Shown in pieces: positions 13,848-26,643 of a stretch of 64,000 bases of DNA. Numbering within the stretch: position 1 is the first letter of the stretch; every line of letters starts with the position of its first letter. A program made the position numbers and the translations under genes. The notes beneath the pieces were generated by a model. The model was given only the letters and a program-made list of their open reading frames with translations, made no database searches and was not told the DNA's origin. Source of the stretch: Cannabis sativa (Eukaryota > Streptophyta > Magnoliopsida > Rosales > Cannabaceae); the NCBI RefSeq assembly GCF_029168945.1, contig NC_083604.1:62450211-62514210 (forward strand), in the 5' to 3' direction.

Positions 13848-16800
13848 TTCTACCCTGCTTAAAAGAAATTTCGTCCTCGAAATTTAACTTACCAACACTC
13901 GGGGTGTAGAGTCTTCATGTCTTTCACCACTTACTGCATTACCTCCTTATCTACAATATATATGGATCCAATAAACATGCATTTAACCTATGTCTTATCG
14001 GTCAATCCATGACACATAAAATATACACAACTTAATTAAATATTATTATTTCTCTATACATTACTCAAATACCAAAATGTACTCCATCATAATAACTTAC
14101 ATATACATGCTTTAAATACATAAGTTTTGCAATCACATGCTCGTAATATATGAAAAGTTTTTCTTTCTCTTATGACCATCCTTACATGCTATTAAGAGTG
14201 AAACTATTTATTCTTCTATGAGCATCCTTACATGCCATTTAGAGTAACACTATTTATTCTCTAAATGAACATCCTTACATGTCACTTGAGAACACATTAT
14301 ACAATACAAAATAACAAACACAAAGAGTAGGGTAGAAGACCTTATGCAAACTTGTCTTTAATCATTCCCATTCTTTAGTTGAATGTTATTACCTATAAAA
14401 ATCTTACTTCTCTACTTGATTTTCTACTATAAGGCTACAATGTCATTCTTTCAATTTCATAGATGTTACTCACTCATCGATAGACACTTGTTCCATGACA
14501 CTTGGAAATAAACATTTAAGCTCTTTAAAAGGTCTTCTATATATAAATATTTAATGATCCATTTCGACCACCTTTTAGCTAACATTCACTTCTTGATATC
14601 CTTTATCCATGTATTCATTGCACTTGTCACGCCTTCCCATTTTCCTAGGTAACCGCTGTCGGTTTCTTTTGTAGTCTCTTTCTTGTATCACTCTATTGTA
14701 TTTTCTTTGCTAATCTCTCCTATGGTGCTTGGTCCTCCATTACCCCCTTCAATCAAGTTGACTTGATTATGAGATTAGCTAGTTTTCTATACTAACTTTT
14801 ATCTACTTTGGTATTATCTTGCTATAGTGGTGAAGTTTGAATCTGTAATGCCGATAGATTCTGATGGTTATGTTCAATGATTGTTTCTTCTAATATACTA
14901 GCCATATGAGGTATCACATAACTTCATACTTATCATAGCATTGATTATTCCAGCCATATTCATATCCTGTATATTGTAGCCTTCTTTAATTCACCAAAAA
15001 AAAATATCTCAACTTCTTAATTGTACTTCTAAAACTTTTAAATCTCTTAAACATACATTCCAATACTGATTATTTACTTAAGACTATACCATATATGTAT
15101 TAAAACATAGAAAGCACACTAATAACCCCTTTAAAATAAGTTCAACCCTACCATGGCTTATCGTAGCCTAACTATTTATTATTTGTTGACTTTTAATAAT
15201 AAGTCAACCATACCAATCTCATAATGTATTGATCAGCCAAGTTATCAGGGTAAGGATACTATATATATAATTGGCAAACGATGTCGAACAGACCTTACTC
15301 TGTCCATCACTATTATACCTTCTATACCCCCACTTGTATTTGATTTACTACAAGAGACTCAGTATTTATAATTCCTTAGTGAGGGATCCTTGACTCTTAT
15401 TTTCTAAACTACCTTTAAAAATAAATTTATAATTCACTTAAGCATTTTATTCCATATTTGAATGCAATCATGTTATCAATATATCCATCCCTTTCCTTAT
15501 AAGTTCCTCACTTTCAATTAGATGAACTTTAGTTATTTTCCAGATAATGGCTATTGTCTCATTCCAGCTTAGATGTGTTCTTCTAGGATTCTCCATTACT
15601 AGCCCTCTAGGTCGGGAAAAATATCTATATTTATAAAAATTCATTCCTCTCAATAATTTTAACTTTTGTCAGATCCATTGTCATTCTCTTCTCGAGCGAT
15701 GTAAAGCGTAGAAATACGATCACTTTTAATCAAAGTTGCACTCTTTGTGAGTTTTTTTTTTCTTAGTTGACTCTTATGATGACACTCCAACATACTTATA
15801 CTATTGTCCATAAAGCAAATTGTAAGTGGATTGTAGTTTTGTTTGCTTACGATGTGCCTTAAATCCATTTACGTTTCATGAGCATTTTCTAATCCCAACA
15901 CTTCTCAAAGACTCGTATGGCCCTTGTCATGCCATGAAATTCTTTAAGATATGTCACTTTGGCCTTATATGTGTCTCACTTTTCCCATGTCTCTAATATT
16001 AGGGAGTCTTTCCTAACGTTTTCTCCTCAAGCTATGCACTACCCTTCTATTCTTGTGTCGATGGGTATGTAGAATCTAAGTATGTCACTCGTGAAAGTTA
16101 ATTTCTCTTCTTCCTCTTTTGAATTTGTGATCTCCTCTCTGTAGCTGTTTGTTGTGCCACCCACCATAAATTTGTATTCGCAATGTATTAGTTGTGCAAT
16201 TGTGACCTGTTCCAAGTAGTTGTCCTCTTGTTTTCTCTCCTTCATGTTGTACCCAAATTGTTAGTCGTGCCTAGACCTTCTTAGTCTTTCTCCTTTGAAA
16301 ATGTCACTGTCGAAACCATGCACATTTTACTCTATTGTCTCCTCCACCAAGTAGATAACCTTGAGTTTAAAGTTTACAACTTTCCTTCGGTAATCTTTTA
16401 TTTGTTAATGCTCTGTTTATCTCTTAGTGTTTAAGATACCTTCATAAGCTATTACCTCAAGCAATTTTATCATGTCTCTTTCTAACTTCTTATATTTGGA
16501 TTTTATTCAGCACACTATACTCCTTTCTATATGATGGCATCGTCCTCTCCTGACTCATTTCTATAACAGACTTCTCTCTAAAGTCTTTGCATACACTATT
16601 CATACTTCTTACCATCTAACTTAGGAGTGTGTAACTTATGGAATATCCAACAAGATAGTACTTTCTCCTTAAAGATCTATTCTTTCATCCTTCTTAATAA
16701 GTGGGTTTCGTAAAATATACTGTCCCAGTCTGGTATAACGTCTACTATTCTAAGTCATCCCTACTTCCTATATGTTGGGCTTCCATTCATAGCTAGGTGT

Positions 16801-17604
16801 AGAGACCGCTTCTTCAACCATTCATAGATAGGTAAAATTATATGTGTAGTTGGCTATTGGTACATTTCATTATGTGCTTCAAGTTCCACTACTAGTGTTG
16901 GTGATCTATTGCACTGAGCCTATGAAAACTTCTTCAACAAATCATCTTAATCATGCTCGTAGTCCTTCCAATGCCTCTATTAGATCGTTAGCCTTACTAT
17001 TATTGGGTTCTCTGGAACATCAACCATCTGTGGGTCAGCGGAACATACATCCTTAGCCCCCACCTCTATTGGTCGTTCCTTTCACATTGATTCTAACTGA
17101 TCTTCTAGTTGCATGTGTGAGCTCTTACAAGAAAGGTTGATTTAATAGAAACAAAAGAGTTCAATTATTGAAAGAGAAGATTTCATGTACATATCTAAAC
17201 TTAATGTTGTCAAGCTTCACTAGCAATATTCTATTTATCAAACAAAGTCTTATGAATTCCTAATATAATTTATTCTAAATTTTCAAGAAAGGAACACTGT
17301 CCTACCTAGTTCAAATTCAAGACAATAAAGAAATATAAAATTTATTCATCTTCTTCGTAAAAGTGTAATCAATCATAAGAGGTAATATACTCTTAATTTT
17401 CTCTAAGCACCCACTACAGATGAGGCTCTAATTCTAGGAAACATATTTTAACAAAAATCTATGTATCACATATAAAACTATTAATGGCAATACTAAGCAT
17501 ATTAAAACTAACACTTACATTATAGTGAGAGGGATCTTTTCAGTCTTCTGTATGTATACTGTGAGTATCCTTCGGGCTAAGGAACGATCGGCTCTGATAC
17601 CAAC
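13848..17604 (-). mobile_element. Internal region of W, no intact coding sequence
   Basis: The minus-strand 3' end (about 13850-13890) keeps the conserved GAGGACGAAATTTC stretch and a purine tract. The 5' end keeps the PBS. Between them only short open frames occur (for example 15468-15653, 15659-15868 and 16039-16245 on the minus strand), and none has a recognisable domain. A few codons around 16960-17000 on the minus strand resemble the start of a chromovirus gag, but the frame is closed at once. I treat the whole segment as a degenerate internal region. Confidence 0.75.
17590..17602 (-). other. Primer-binding site of element W
   Basis: The minus-strand sequence TGGTATCAGAGCC is an exact complement of the 3' end of plant initiator tRNA-Met. 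It lies two bases from the LTR, which fixes 17605-20708 as the 5' LTR. Confidence 0.92.
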
Positions 17605-20600
17605 TGTAACGCCCCAATATTTTGCCTTATTTTACAAAGTGCTAATTTTGATGCATTAATTAAAAAGATTCAAAGTTGTTTGAAAATACACAGTGGGTTT
17701 TACAATAAATATGAAAAAATGTGAATGATCATTCATATTAAAACAAAATAAGTAGTTGAGTGTATTTTTCTTAAAAAAAAAATAAATTTGTAACATCCCA
17801 CTGAGCTCAGATTACTTTAGTATAAAAAAAAAACAAAACCAAGGCTCCACCGGCGTTCTAGACCGTTTGCTCGTCCATAGCCCCTCGCAGTATACATACC
17901 AGAACTGACCAAGCTCATCAAACTTACATTCAATGTTCCCTGTCTATTGCTTGTAGGGGGAAAGTAAGGGGGTGAGCTAAAAGCCCAGTAAGGAAATGCT
18001 TAACATACAATAGCATTCAATACACTAAAGATATCTTAAAATTCACAATAATACGATTCTTTATAACATTAACGTATCCAGTCTTAACAAAATTATATGC
18101 CTTAGCTCATAATTGTAATTTAAATAACTCAAGATATGGAAAGCTATATCATATACCATATATTTGTACTAAACGAAACCATTACATATATGTAGGGATC
18201 ACAACCCTGATATCATACTCATAACACAATCATAGCAATAACATATACAAATTATTTCAATCATATCAAGTCTTTACCATAACATTGGCATATCATAGCC
18301 ATTACTTACATAACCTGGGCCTAGCCTGGCCCTACAATATCCTGGGCCTAATCTGCCCATATAATAACTTGGGCCTATGTAGCCCTACCATTGTTATAGG
18401 ATAGGGTATTACTATATTCAACAGTAACATCACTGTATCATACCCCACCATAACAATGTCATACACGAACAGACAAATGTAGGGTAGGATATCTCTACAT
18501 TCAACGGCCTTACCCCGTATCCTACCCCAACATGGCCCCTCATTTGTACCTGAGACGTTAGCATACAACATACAACATACAACATACAACATACAACACA
18601 CCACATACATCATACAACATACAACATACAACACACCACATACATCATACAACATACAACATACAAATCGTACCAACCATAATATATATCGATTCACAAA
18701 CTCATATTGTGTCCATACCACACATTCTCAGTACTATATATACATTCATAATAATACATCACAAATAATATTTCAATAGACAAATAATTTAAATTATGCA
18801 GTTCAACACATAAAAACTACTTAATTTCCTTACCTCAAATCCCGCTGCTTAAGACTTGTTATCTCGTCACTACTACCTATAATAAGACATGGGTCAAGGC
18901 CCTAATATTAAAATTCGTACTCTTACAGTACAGCAGAAAGATCACTATTTTTGACCAATAACTGCACTAATTCAGTAAAAGTTGTCTTCATAAAAATTAT
19001 AGAAAATTCCATTATCTTTCCAATGATATAAAGATCATTAAAAATGAATTAAAACTGAGGGAGTTATGATTGTTTTACCGAAACTATTTCTGAGAAGGAA
19101 TATGGAGTAACGAATTATACGACTTAGCGAAAATACAAACTTTTGGCATTGAAAGGTTCAGAACTAGAAGATAATATCTTCATGAAAGTTTTCGGAAACT
19201 AAATTCCCTTTCCAATGATACCAAAATTTTTGAAATTGAAATTATATTCAGAGAGACGTTGTAATTTTACTAAAACAGTTTTGCAAGAACATTATTCAAG
19301 AAACGAAGCAAATGATACAAAAGGAAAATAACTTTTCGACATAGTATAACCCCGAAGTAACGAAATATTTCATCATGAAACTTATGAGAAATCGAATAAG
19401 CTTTGAAACCATATATAGATCATTAAAAATGGATGAGAATTGAGAGAGTTATGGTATTTTAAGTGAAAGTACTTTTTCTGGGAATATGAAAAAAACGATT
19501 TATTACAACATCAGAAAGATGATAATTTTCGACATAGAATATCACCGAAATGGTGAATAGTTTCTTCATAAAAATTTTAGATCATCAAATAAGCTTTCTA
19601 ACAATACAAAAATCGCTGGAAACGGATCAATAATGAGAGAGATATGACTATTTTACTTAGATAATAATTTTCAGAAAAAATTAAAAAAACGAGATTTCAT
19701 AGTTTAACCTAAAAGTTCACACCAATAAGTGGAAGAACTCTCTTACCTCTTGGTGACTCTTCTTAATCAGTGCTAGGTCTTGAAATCTCAAATTATTAGA
19801 ATGGTGATGATGATCTCAATCTTATGTTGATGAAAATCATGAGTGTTGTTTGGCGAAGAGAACGAAACAAGAAGGAAAATTATAAATCTTTGATAGATAG
19901 CGAGATGAATAACTTGTAGGGTATAAGATTTTATGATCTCTAAGAATTGTGTCCAGGCTGAAAGAAAGAGATTGAGATTGAGTTTTATTTTTCTTAGGGT
20001 TAGAGGCTCTGCATATTACGTATCAAGAATGTGATAGATTTAGGTTTTATAATCTAATTAAATCTATAAAAGAAAATAATAAAATAACCCCTATAATCTG
20101 ATGCTAATTTAACTCTAAATAGAATAATTAAATAAAAATCTTATTTGTTAGATATAAGTTTTTAATTTGAATTTTAAAACTTAGGGTTACTATACTAAAG
20201 GTCGTCACTTTGTAGCTTAATTTTGACCCCAATAAAGTTAAAATTACGATAAATCTATTTCTATATAATTGATAGATCTTTGAATTATCTTTCCAACGCC
20301 ACTGAAATCACCTCAATCCGAGCTCTAGAACTCCAGATATGATCGTTTTAGTAAAACAGTTTTTAATCCTGCGAATTTATCCAAATCTACGAATTTTTAA
20401 CATTAATTCTATAATAATGTTATTTGATATCACTTATACCATTAATTAAAATCCACTAAATAATTTATAAAACCCTAATAAACTTTCATATTGGGCTTTA
20501 ATTAAATGATTACCTACCTTGTAAAAATACCATAATATTTTACTTTCGTAGTTAATATAACTTTAACTCTCTCTAGAAAATTGGTACAATAATCTAAGCA

Positions 20601-20708
20601 ATAATCTCAACTCACTAACAACACAAATATATAAGATAATTATCCTCACACAATTAATATCCCAAGGAGAGAAAAAAAAATAAATACTATTTTAATCTGG
20701 ATATTACA
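17605..20708 (-). repeat. 5' LTR of element W
   Basis: This 3104-bp LTR is nearly identical to 10832-13847. It has an extra A-rich segment near 17765-17850 that the other LTR lacks, and a longer minisatellite at 18562-18666. The Cys-rich 129-codon open frame at 18332-18721 on the minus strand is a by-product of that minisatellite. Confidence 0.9.
18562..18666. repeat. ATACAAC minisatellite in W 5' LTR
   Basis: This has the same architecture as 11713-11804 with one extra 7-bp unit at each end of the array, evidence of slippage since the element inserted. Confidence 0.9.
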
Positions 20709-20808
20709 TTAAATGGACTAGGTTCCTAAAATAAAATATCACATTGATAGTTTTATTTAGGCCCAATTAGTATTGGGTTTATTTAATGAATAACAATTAT
20801 TTAATTAA
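20709..20808 (+). mobile_element. Copia element S, leader fragment 2
   Basis: This is S leader resuming after W, including W's right TSD copy and ending in the left 9-bp TSD of the following MITE (TTTAATTAA, 20800-20808). Confidence 0.7.
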
Positions 20809-21098
20809 GGGAAACTTACAAAAATACTAGAATTTAGGTTAATTTTTACAAAAATACTATCACACGGAAATCTTTACAAAAATACTGTGTTTTATAAAAC
20901 ACTAGTAAAACACAAAGCAGAACAGCTCAAAACAACAGTAGAACACCAGTAAAACAACAGTAGAACACCAGTGAAAACTTAACACAGTATACTGCAGCAT
21001 GAAACTTATAAAAAAACACAGTAAAAAAGTAAAAAATACTGCCTGGCAGAATTTTTGTAAAAAAAATGACAAAAGTTAGTACACCATGTAAATTTCCC
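20809..21098. mobile_element. MULE-type MITE, copy 1 (290 bp)
   Basis: The termini are GGGAAACTTACA and, inverted, GGGAAATTTACATGG. The element is flanked by a perfect 9-bp direct repeat, TTTAATTAA (20800-20808 and 21099-21107), the TSD length typical of Mutator-like elements. The interior contains short repeats of AACACCAGTA and AACAGTAGA type. A homologous copy of the same length lies at 48345-48634. It has no coding capacity. Confidence 0.88.
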
Positions 21099-21715
21099 TT
21101 TAATTAATGGTGAAACTCCTCTCATTTGGGCCTTGTGTGAGAGTTAGGAGCTTTAGTAGTGGGAACAACATACTGAACCCAGCCATCCCTCACATTAATT
21201 ACTCCAATTGTGAAGGCCCATTTACCTTATTTAAATAATTGTATTAGGCTAATTATATTAGTTTAGCCTAATTAAAATTAACTTATCAACATAATTAATT
21301 TTAAAATAGATGAAACTAATTTTTTATTAGCTTATTTTAAAATTAATTTAGAAAAATACACTTAATTTAATATATTCTTGATAGTTATTTCTAGTTACTA
21401 AATTATATTTTCCAATATTTAATTAATTAGGAAAATATATTTAAGTTGAAAATTAATTTTAATTAATTTAGGTCATCTTAAATTAGAATATTTTTCTTAT
21501 ATATTAAATTAGAATTAATAATTAAGTTGATTTTATTCAAGATACTTAATTATTTGTTTCTAATTTTAATATATTTAATTAAATAGAATTATTCACGACA
21601 CTTAAATATTAGATATTTTTCAAGAAATTTAATTAGATGGAAAATTATATTTAAGTTAGAAATTTTTATTTCAGAACAACTTAAATTAGAATAATTTTCA
21701 AAACATATTTTAATT
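21099..21715 (+). mobile_element. Copia element S, leader fragment 3
   Basis: AT-rich S leader containing the block conserved with R (7430-7560) and T (44400-44515): a GGGCCTTGTGTGAGAGTT stretch followed ~60 bp later by CAATTGTGAAGGCCCATTT. It ends at the poly(T) tail of the inserted LINE. Confidence 0.75.
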
Positions 21716-21843
21716 TTTTTTTTTTGACTAAAGAGAAGAATTCATTAATCAAAACCAACCAATTACACCAAGGCTACAAAAAAACAGCCCCAAAACAACC
21801 CAAAAAACCACTACAGCCGGCCAACATCAGCCAAAACAAACTG

Positions 21844-24800
21844 CTACTGAAGAAGGCGCAAAAACAAGCCTTTTTCAGCAAGCACAACTTTCCTATCCTT
21901 CATGTTATACACCCTATCATGAACTATATGTTTAATTTCCTTTACTGATTTCAACACAATATAACAACTATCATTATAGACACAGTGGTTTCTATTCTTC
22001 CAAATCATATAAACTGTGACAGCAATTACAAGAATGATTATACCAGGATTTTTACTAGACAACCAACATAACCAGCCATTGAAGTCCAATGGCCACGACA
22101 AATACCCACACCAGTCAAAGATTCGCTGCACAACAATTCTTGAGTATCTGCAACTGAAAAACAAATGACTATGACTCTCCTCTTCAAAGTTGCAAACATG
22201 ACAACCTTTAGTCTCTAACTCAATGTGAAACTTGGAAAAGTTGTCTCTTGTGAGGAGATGACCATGAACCACCTGCCAAAGGATGAATCTATGCTTGGGC
22301 AGCAATAAATTACACCAAACAGCCTTATCATAACAATCAATATTCTGCTGTAAGAGACCATTATAAAGCCGAGAAGCTCTAAACTTCCCATTTGTAACAG
22401 CAGCTATCACATTGTGCTTGCTAAATCTCTTCCTTAGAAGGAAAATTTTCTTCCAATACCAACTAACATCCCCCTTCAATTCATACTCCCAAAAATCAGC
22501 ACCCTTCATATATATATATATCTATATATTATTTAGCCATTTAACCCAAAGAATGTCCATCTTATTCATGAGAGCCCAAACAAACTTCTTCCCATAATAT
22601 ATCTATTCCAATTAGCTCTATTTTTAAAGCCAAGACCACCAAAAGGTTTAGGAAGACATACCTTTTCCCAAGAAGCCAAGTGGATCTTGCTTTTCCCATC
22701 CTTGGATCTCCAAAGGAAACCCCGATAGAGCCTTTCTATTTCCGTGATCACACTTTGAGCCAGTATAAAAATGCTCATCCAATAATTGTGAAGCCCCAAA
22801 AGCACCGAATGAATTAGTTGAATTCAGCCAGCATAGGAGAGATGTCTCGTTGCCTAGGTGTTCAGCCGCAATTTAATCTTCTTCAGGATAGTGTCACAAT
22901 TTCTCTCTTCCATTTAGTTGGTCTAAGAGGCACTCCTAGATACTTGAGAGGAAAGGATCCCTCTCTGAATTGTAAATCTTCCAACATCTCAGCTTTATCA
23001 CCAGAAGAAACTCCCCCCAAATAAACTAAAGATTTTTCCTTATTCGGGATCAATCCTGTGACCTCCGAGAAACTTTCCAAAGAAACTTTGAGATGGTGGA
23101 CTGCCTCCGGATTCCCCTTGCTGAAGAGAATAAGATCATCCGCAAAACAAAGACTAATCAACTTTAGACTTTTGCACATCGGATGAAACTTAAATATTTT
23201 TTTAGAGGATTCCAACATCAATCTTCTTGAGAGATACTCCATGATGAGCACAAACAAGAGAGGTGACATCATATCCGCTTGTCGCAGCCCCTTTTTCCCC
23301 CTGAAGTTACCTTGGAACCTTCCATTCATTATGATAGTATAAGAGGTGCCTCTCAAACACTTCATAATCCACATAACAAACTTAGCTGGAAAGTTTAATA
23401 CGTCTTCAACAAAGCCCCAGTTTACAGTGTCATAGGCCTTACTCAAGTCTATCTTGATTGCACATCTAGGAGAGACAATCTTCCTCCCATAATTCTTTAT
23501 CAGATCTTGGAATATCAAAATATTGTGAGCAATAGATCTATTCTTGATAAAAGCTCCCTGATTTTGATGAACCAACCAAGGAAGAACTTCAGCAAGCCTT
23601 TTACAAATCAACTTGGTGATACACTTGTAAACTGTGGAGCAACAAGCGATTGGTCTGTAATCAATGGCTCTCTTCGGATTTTTAACCTTAGGAGCAAGAG
23701 TAATGATAGTTTCATTCAGTTGATCAGGAATCATACCAGTATTAAAGAAATCCTTGATAGCATTACGCACCTCAGCTCCAATTTCAGACCAAAGCACATT
23801 AAAAAACTCAGAGTTATAACCATCCGGACCCAGACTTTTCGAACTCGGAATGCTGAACGTTGCCTTCTTGATCTCTTTGTTGGTGAAAGGATGAAAACTT
23901 CAATTGCTGTGAGAGAGTTAACCGATTCCCAACATCCAACACTCTACTTTTAAGCTGATTGCCAACATCATTGGTGCTGCCCATGTAGCTCTTAAAGTGA
24001 TCAATATAGTGCTTTACCACCTCAGGATAGCTATCAACAATGTTCCCCTGGATATCCATGTAACTTGCTATTTTATTCTCCTCCCTTCTCTTCTTGATAC
24101 AAGCAAAGAAGTAAGTTGTATTCCCATCTCCTTGGTTCAGCCAATTGACTTTGCTCCTTTAAACAAGCATACTTTTCAGCATTTTTTCATGAAGCACAAA
24201 ATCTGAAGCAGCAATCATCTCTGCATTCACAAAGATCTCATCTCCTGGATTGTTCTGAGCTTGCATTTTAGCTTCAATAAACCTATCTCGAGCTTTTTGA
24301 AAGTTAGTCTCCACACTTCCAATCCTAGAAGAACTAAACACCTTCAGCACATCTTTAAGTCTAGCCAGTTTACGCTAAATGCCTAAAAGACCAGTAGCAT
24401 GCACTAGTTTCTGCCAGTTTTCCCTAACCACTGGTTTAAACTCCCCATGGCCAGTCTAGTAGTTAAAAAATTTAAAAGGTTTCACTACTATCTCCACCAT
24501 TACTGTTGAAGAGATGACTATAGCACAATGATCAGAAACCTCTTCCCAACTGAAAGTAGCTATAGAATTAGGAAATAAATCCACCCAATCCTCATTCTTG
24601 AAAGCATAATCAATTCTAGAGTAGATTCGGTCATGACACCCTTGGTTGTTAGACCAAGTAAAAAACGATCACTGCCTCTTCAAAGGGTCCACATACCCCA
24701 AGGTCAACCAATTATTAAAATCTTTTATTTCGCTTCTTGAAACCGGTGTCCCTCCAACCTGATAACCATAATCAATAAGAGCATTGAAATCTCTTAGAAT

Positions 24801-25208
24801 AATCCAAGGTTTAACCGGGAACCTAAGATTAACTAGGTTCTTCCAAAGCTCCTTACGATCCTCCAAACCATTCATCCCATACACAAATGTAGCACAGAAA
24901 GCTTGAGTATGACTAGCTAACTTTACATAGCAATGAACAAATTGATTTGATTCTTCAATCACTATCACCCTAGCAAAAGTCTTTTTCCAAAAGAGCAGAA
25001 GCCAACCTTCAATTCTTCGACTGGTATAACTATCCCAACCAATAAACTTATTAGACATCATTTCCTTCACCTTCTCTCCTTTCAACTTAGTTTCCACTAA
25101 AGCTCCAACACCAATCTCCTTTATTCTACAAACCTTCAACACTGCCTCTTGTGTTTTCTCTTTATTAAGGCCCCTCACATTCCAACACATTATATTGCAA
25201 CAATTCAT
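21844..25208 (-). pseudogene. LINE ORF2: endonuclease, reverse transcriptase, zf-RVT (broken)
   Basis: ORF2 would encode the enzyme that nicks target DNA and reverse-transcribes the LINE RNA. The N-terminal APE-type endonuclease is readable at 25208-24669 (motifs CWNVRGL and VETKL), then the frame closes. The RT core is readable at 23797-22883, with fingers, the IDLSKAYD motif, the FADDL catalytic motif, and QADMMSP where most L1s have QGDPLSP. A palm/thumb continuation follows at 22805-22566, and a zf-RVT-like C-terminal domain at 22509-21844 with CHVC and a downstream H...C pair. At least four frame breaks separate these pieces, so the copy is dead. The start codon overlaps the ORF1 stop in an ATGA arrangement at 25205-25208. 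Confidence 0.92.
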
Positions 25209-26601
25209 AATGACACTAAGCTAACAAGTTCTCCATGTGTCCCACTCCCCTTATTTTGTAATATATCAAAAGAGTTCCTTCCTTTGTCATTTCTCCTTGG
25301 ATCCGAAACCATCTTCTTAGGCTTAATCAAATGAGTCTTTTTAGGTGTCTCCCAATTCCCTTCAACTCCTTCCTTCCTAATTTTTACAGCTTCATTAGGC
25401 CTATTTTCACCCTGAACTGAATGACATATGGCCTCCCCAACTTCACTATCTCCTTTTATCCCCACAACATCATCTTCCTTCTCAATCCGCTTTCCTTCAT
25501 CTTTCTTATCCAAGTCACCACCTTCCTGAACATCATCCCCCTTCTTCTTAGCTTCTAACTCTACTTCCTTACCCTTATTCTTCTCCACTCCTCCTCCTTT
25601 CTCCTCTTTTTTAACCCATTGTTTAGTCTCACCCTTTCTACAATCTGCCATGATATGCCCGAATCCCCCACAACTCTTGCATTTAACTGGTAACCATTCA
25701 TAATCTACCCATGCTCAACAAGCCTTCCTTTTTCATTAATAAAATGAATAACTCTCGGAGGATTATCCGTAATATCAACTTCCACCAAAACTCTAGCAAA
25801 TTTGACCATAGATCTCTCCTTAGTGACCTTATCTACCATGATAGGGTTTCCAATAGTACTAACTAAAGCACTCAAACACTTCTTCCCCCAATATTGCACC
25901 CAAGTCATGTAGCCAAATCCATAAAGGTACTGATTTAACCAATTTAACAGAATCTAAATCAGTAGTCCAAGGTCTAGTAATTACTGGTTTCCGGTCGAAT
26001 TGAATGACTCCATGCTCTAGCACATGATCTCTAGTAGCTTCATCATTGAATTTGACAATGGTGTATCCACCATTCATACGCACGATTTGAGCTATTCCTA
26101 GTTTTCCCCACATTCCTTTCAGGAATCCTTCAAAAACTGCAAACGGTGGTTTTTTGCCCCCAACACCATACAAATGACTGTAGCATTCCAACAAGCAGCC
26201 TGAACTTCTACCTCCTCTGCATCAATTTGAGCGATTCGAACACCTTCCTTGATCAGAGGTTCTTCAAATTTCAATCTCGATTCCTAATCTTGGATCTTGC
26301 TCATTGGAAACTTCCTCCAAATACTCTAATATTGAGCTTGAAGGTCCTCATTATCCACAATATCTGCCCACGTTTGTTCTCCGACCAGTTTGTCCCCTTC
26401 GCCTAAACCATAGCCATCTTTCTCCAGAATTAGGTCATCAATCCCCTCCTTCAATCCTTCGTCAATCGCAGCCTCCTAGATTATAACTGCCTCCTCTCCA
26501 GTTTCTTGAACATTCCGACCATTCCCCTCACCCTTAGCATTTGATTCCACACTAGCCTCTCGTAAAATAGGCTTTCGGACCACCCTGCGCTTCTTCGCCA
26601 T
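25205..26601 (-). pseudogene. LINE ORF1: DUF4283 / CCHC RNA-binding protein (broken)
   Basis: Plant L1 ORF1 proteins bind the element RNA. The start ATG at 26601 is followed by a basic KKRRVVRK stretch. A DUF4283-like region is readable at 26194-25859 (GYTIVKFNDEATRDHVLEHG, then VPLWIWLHDL). A CCHC knuckle of the CKSCGGFGHIMADC form follows at about 25690-25640, then a very charged, Lys/Glu-rich tail (25651-25205). Frameshifts and stops, for example near 26480 and 25860, break the frame. The tail ends exactly at the ORF2 start. Confidence 0.85.
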
Positions 26602-26643
26602 GGACAAAGCTCAGAGAGAAACTCGCACGCCTTTCTTTTTATT

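Larger units (their letters stand above)
10832..20708 (-). mobile_element. Ty3/gypsy non-coding derivative W (LARD-like), complete
   Basis: This is a complete LTR element flanked by a perfect 5-bp TSD, TTAAA (10827-10831 and 20709-20713). The LTRs are about 3.0 and 3.1 kb with TGTAACGCCC...TTACA ends. The internal part is only ~3.76 kb and has no intact frame. On the minus strand it starts with a perfect initiator-Met PBS and ends with a GAGGACGAAATTTC-type sequence, the characteristic end of Tekay/Del chromovirus pol, before a purine-rich tract. These two marks place it in Ty3/gypsy, probably as an internally deleted chromovirus. By eye the LTRs differ by roughly 2-3 percent plus a few indels, so the insertion is moderately young. 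Mobility would have to be supplied in trans. Confidence 0.9.
21716..26643 (-). mobile_element. L1-type LINE, near full length, minus strand
   Basis: This non-LTR retrotransposon has two overlapping broken frames (ORF1 25205-26601, ORF2 21844-25208) and a poly(A) tail, seen as poly(T) at about 21716-21726 on the + strand. The element is only ~35 bp longer than ORF1 at its 5' end, so the 5' UTR is short or missing. The flanks are T-rich (ATTTTAATTTTT on the left, ATTTTATTTTTT on the right), which probably hides a TSD of about 12-13 bp. It interrupts the leader of copia element S. Confidence 0.88.

Noticed and set aside
18332..18721. 129-codon Cys-rich open frame on the minus strand
   Set aside because: It is the translation of the ATACAAC minisatellite and neighbouring LTR sequence of W; the other LTR lacks an intact equivalent and there is no domain.
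23507..23953. 148-codon open frame on the + strand inside the LINE
   Set aside because: It is antisense to the well-supported RT region of the LINE.
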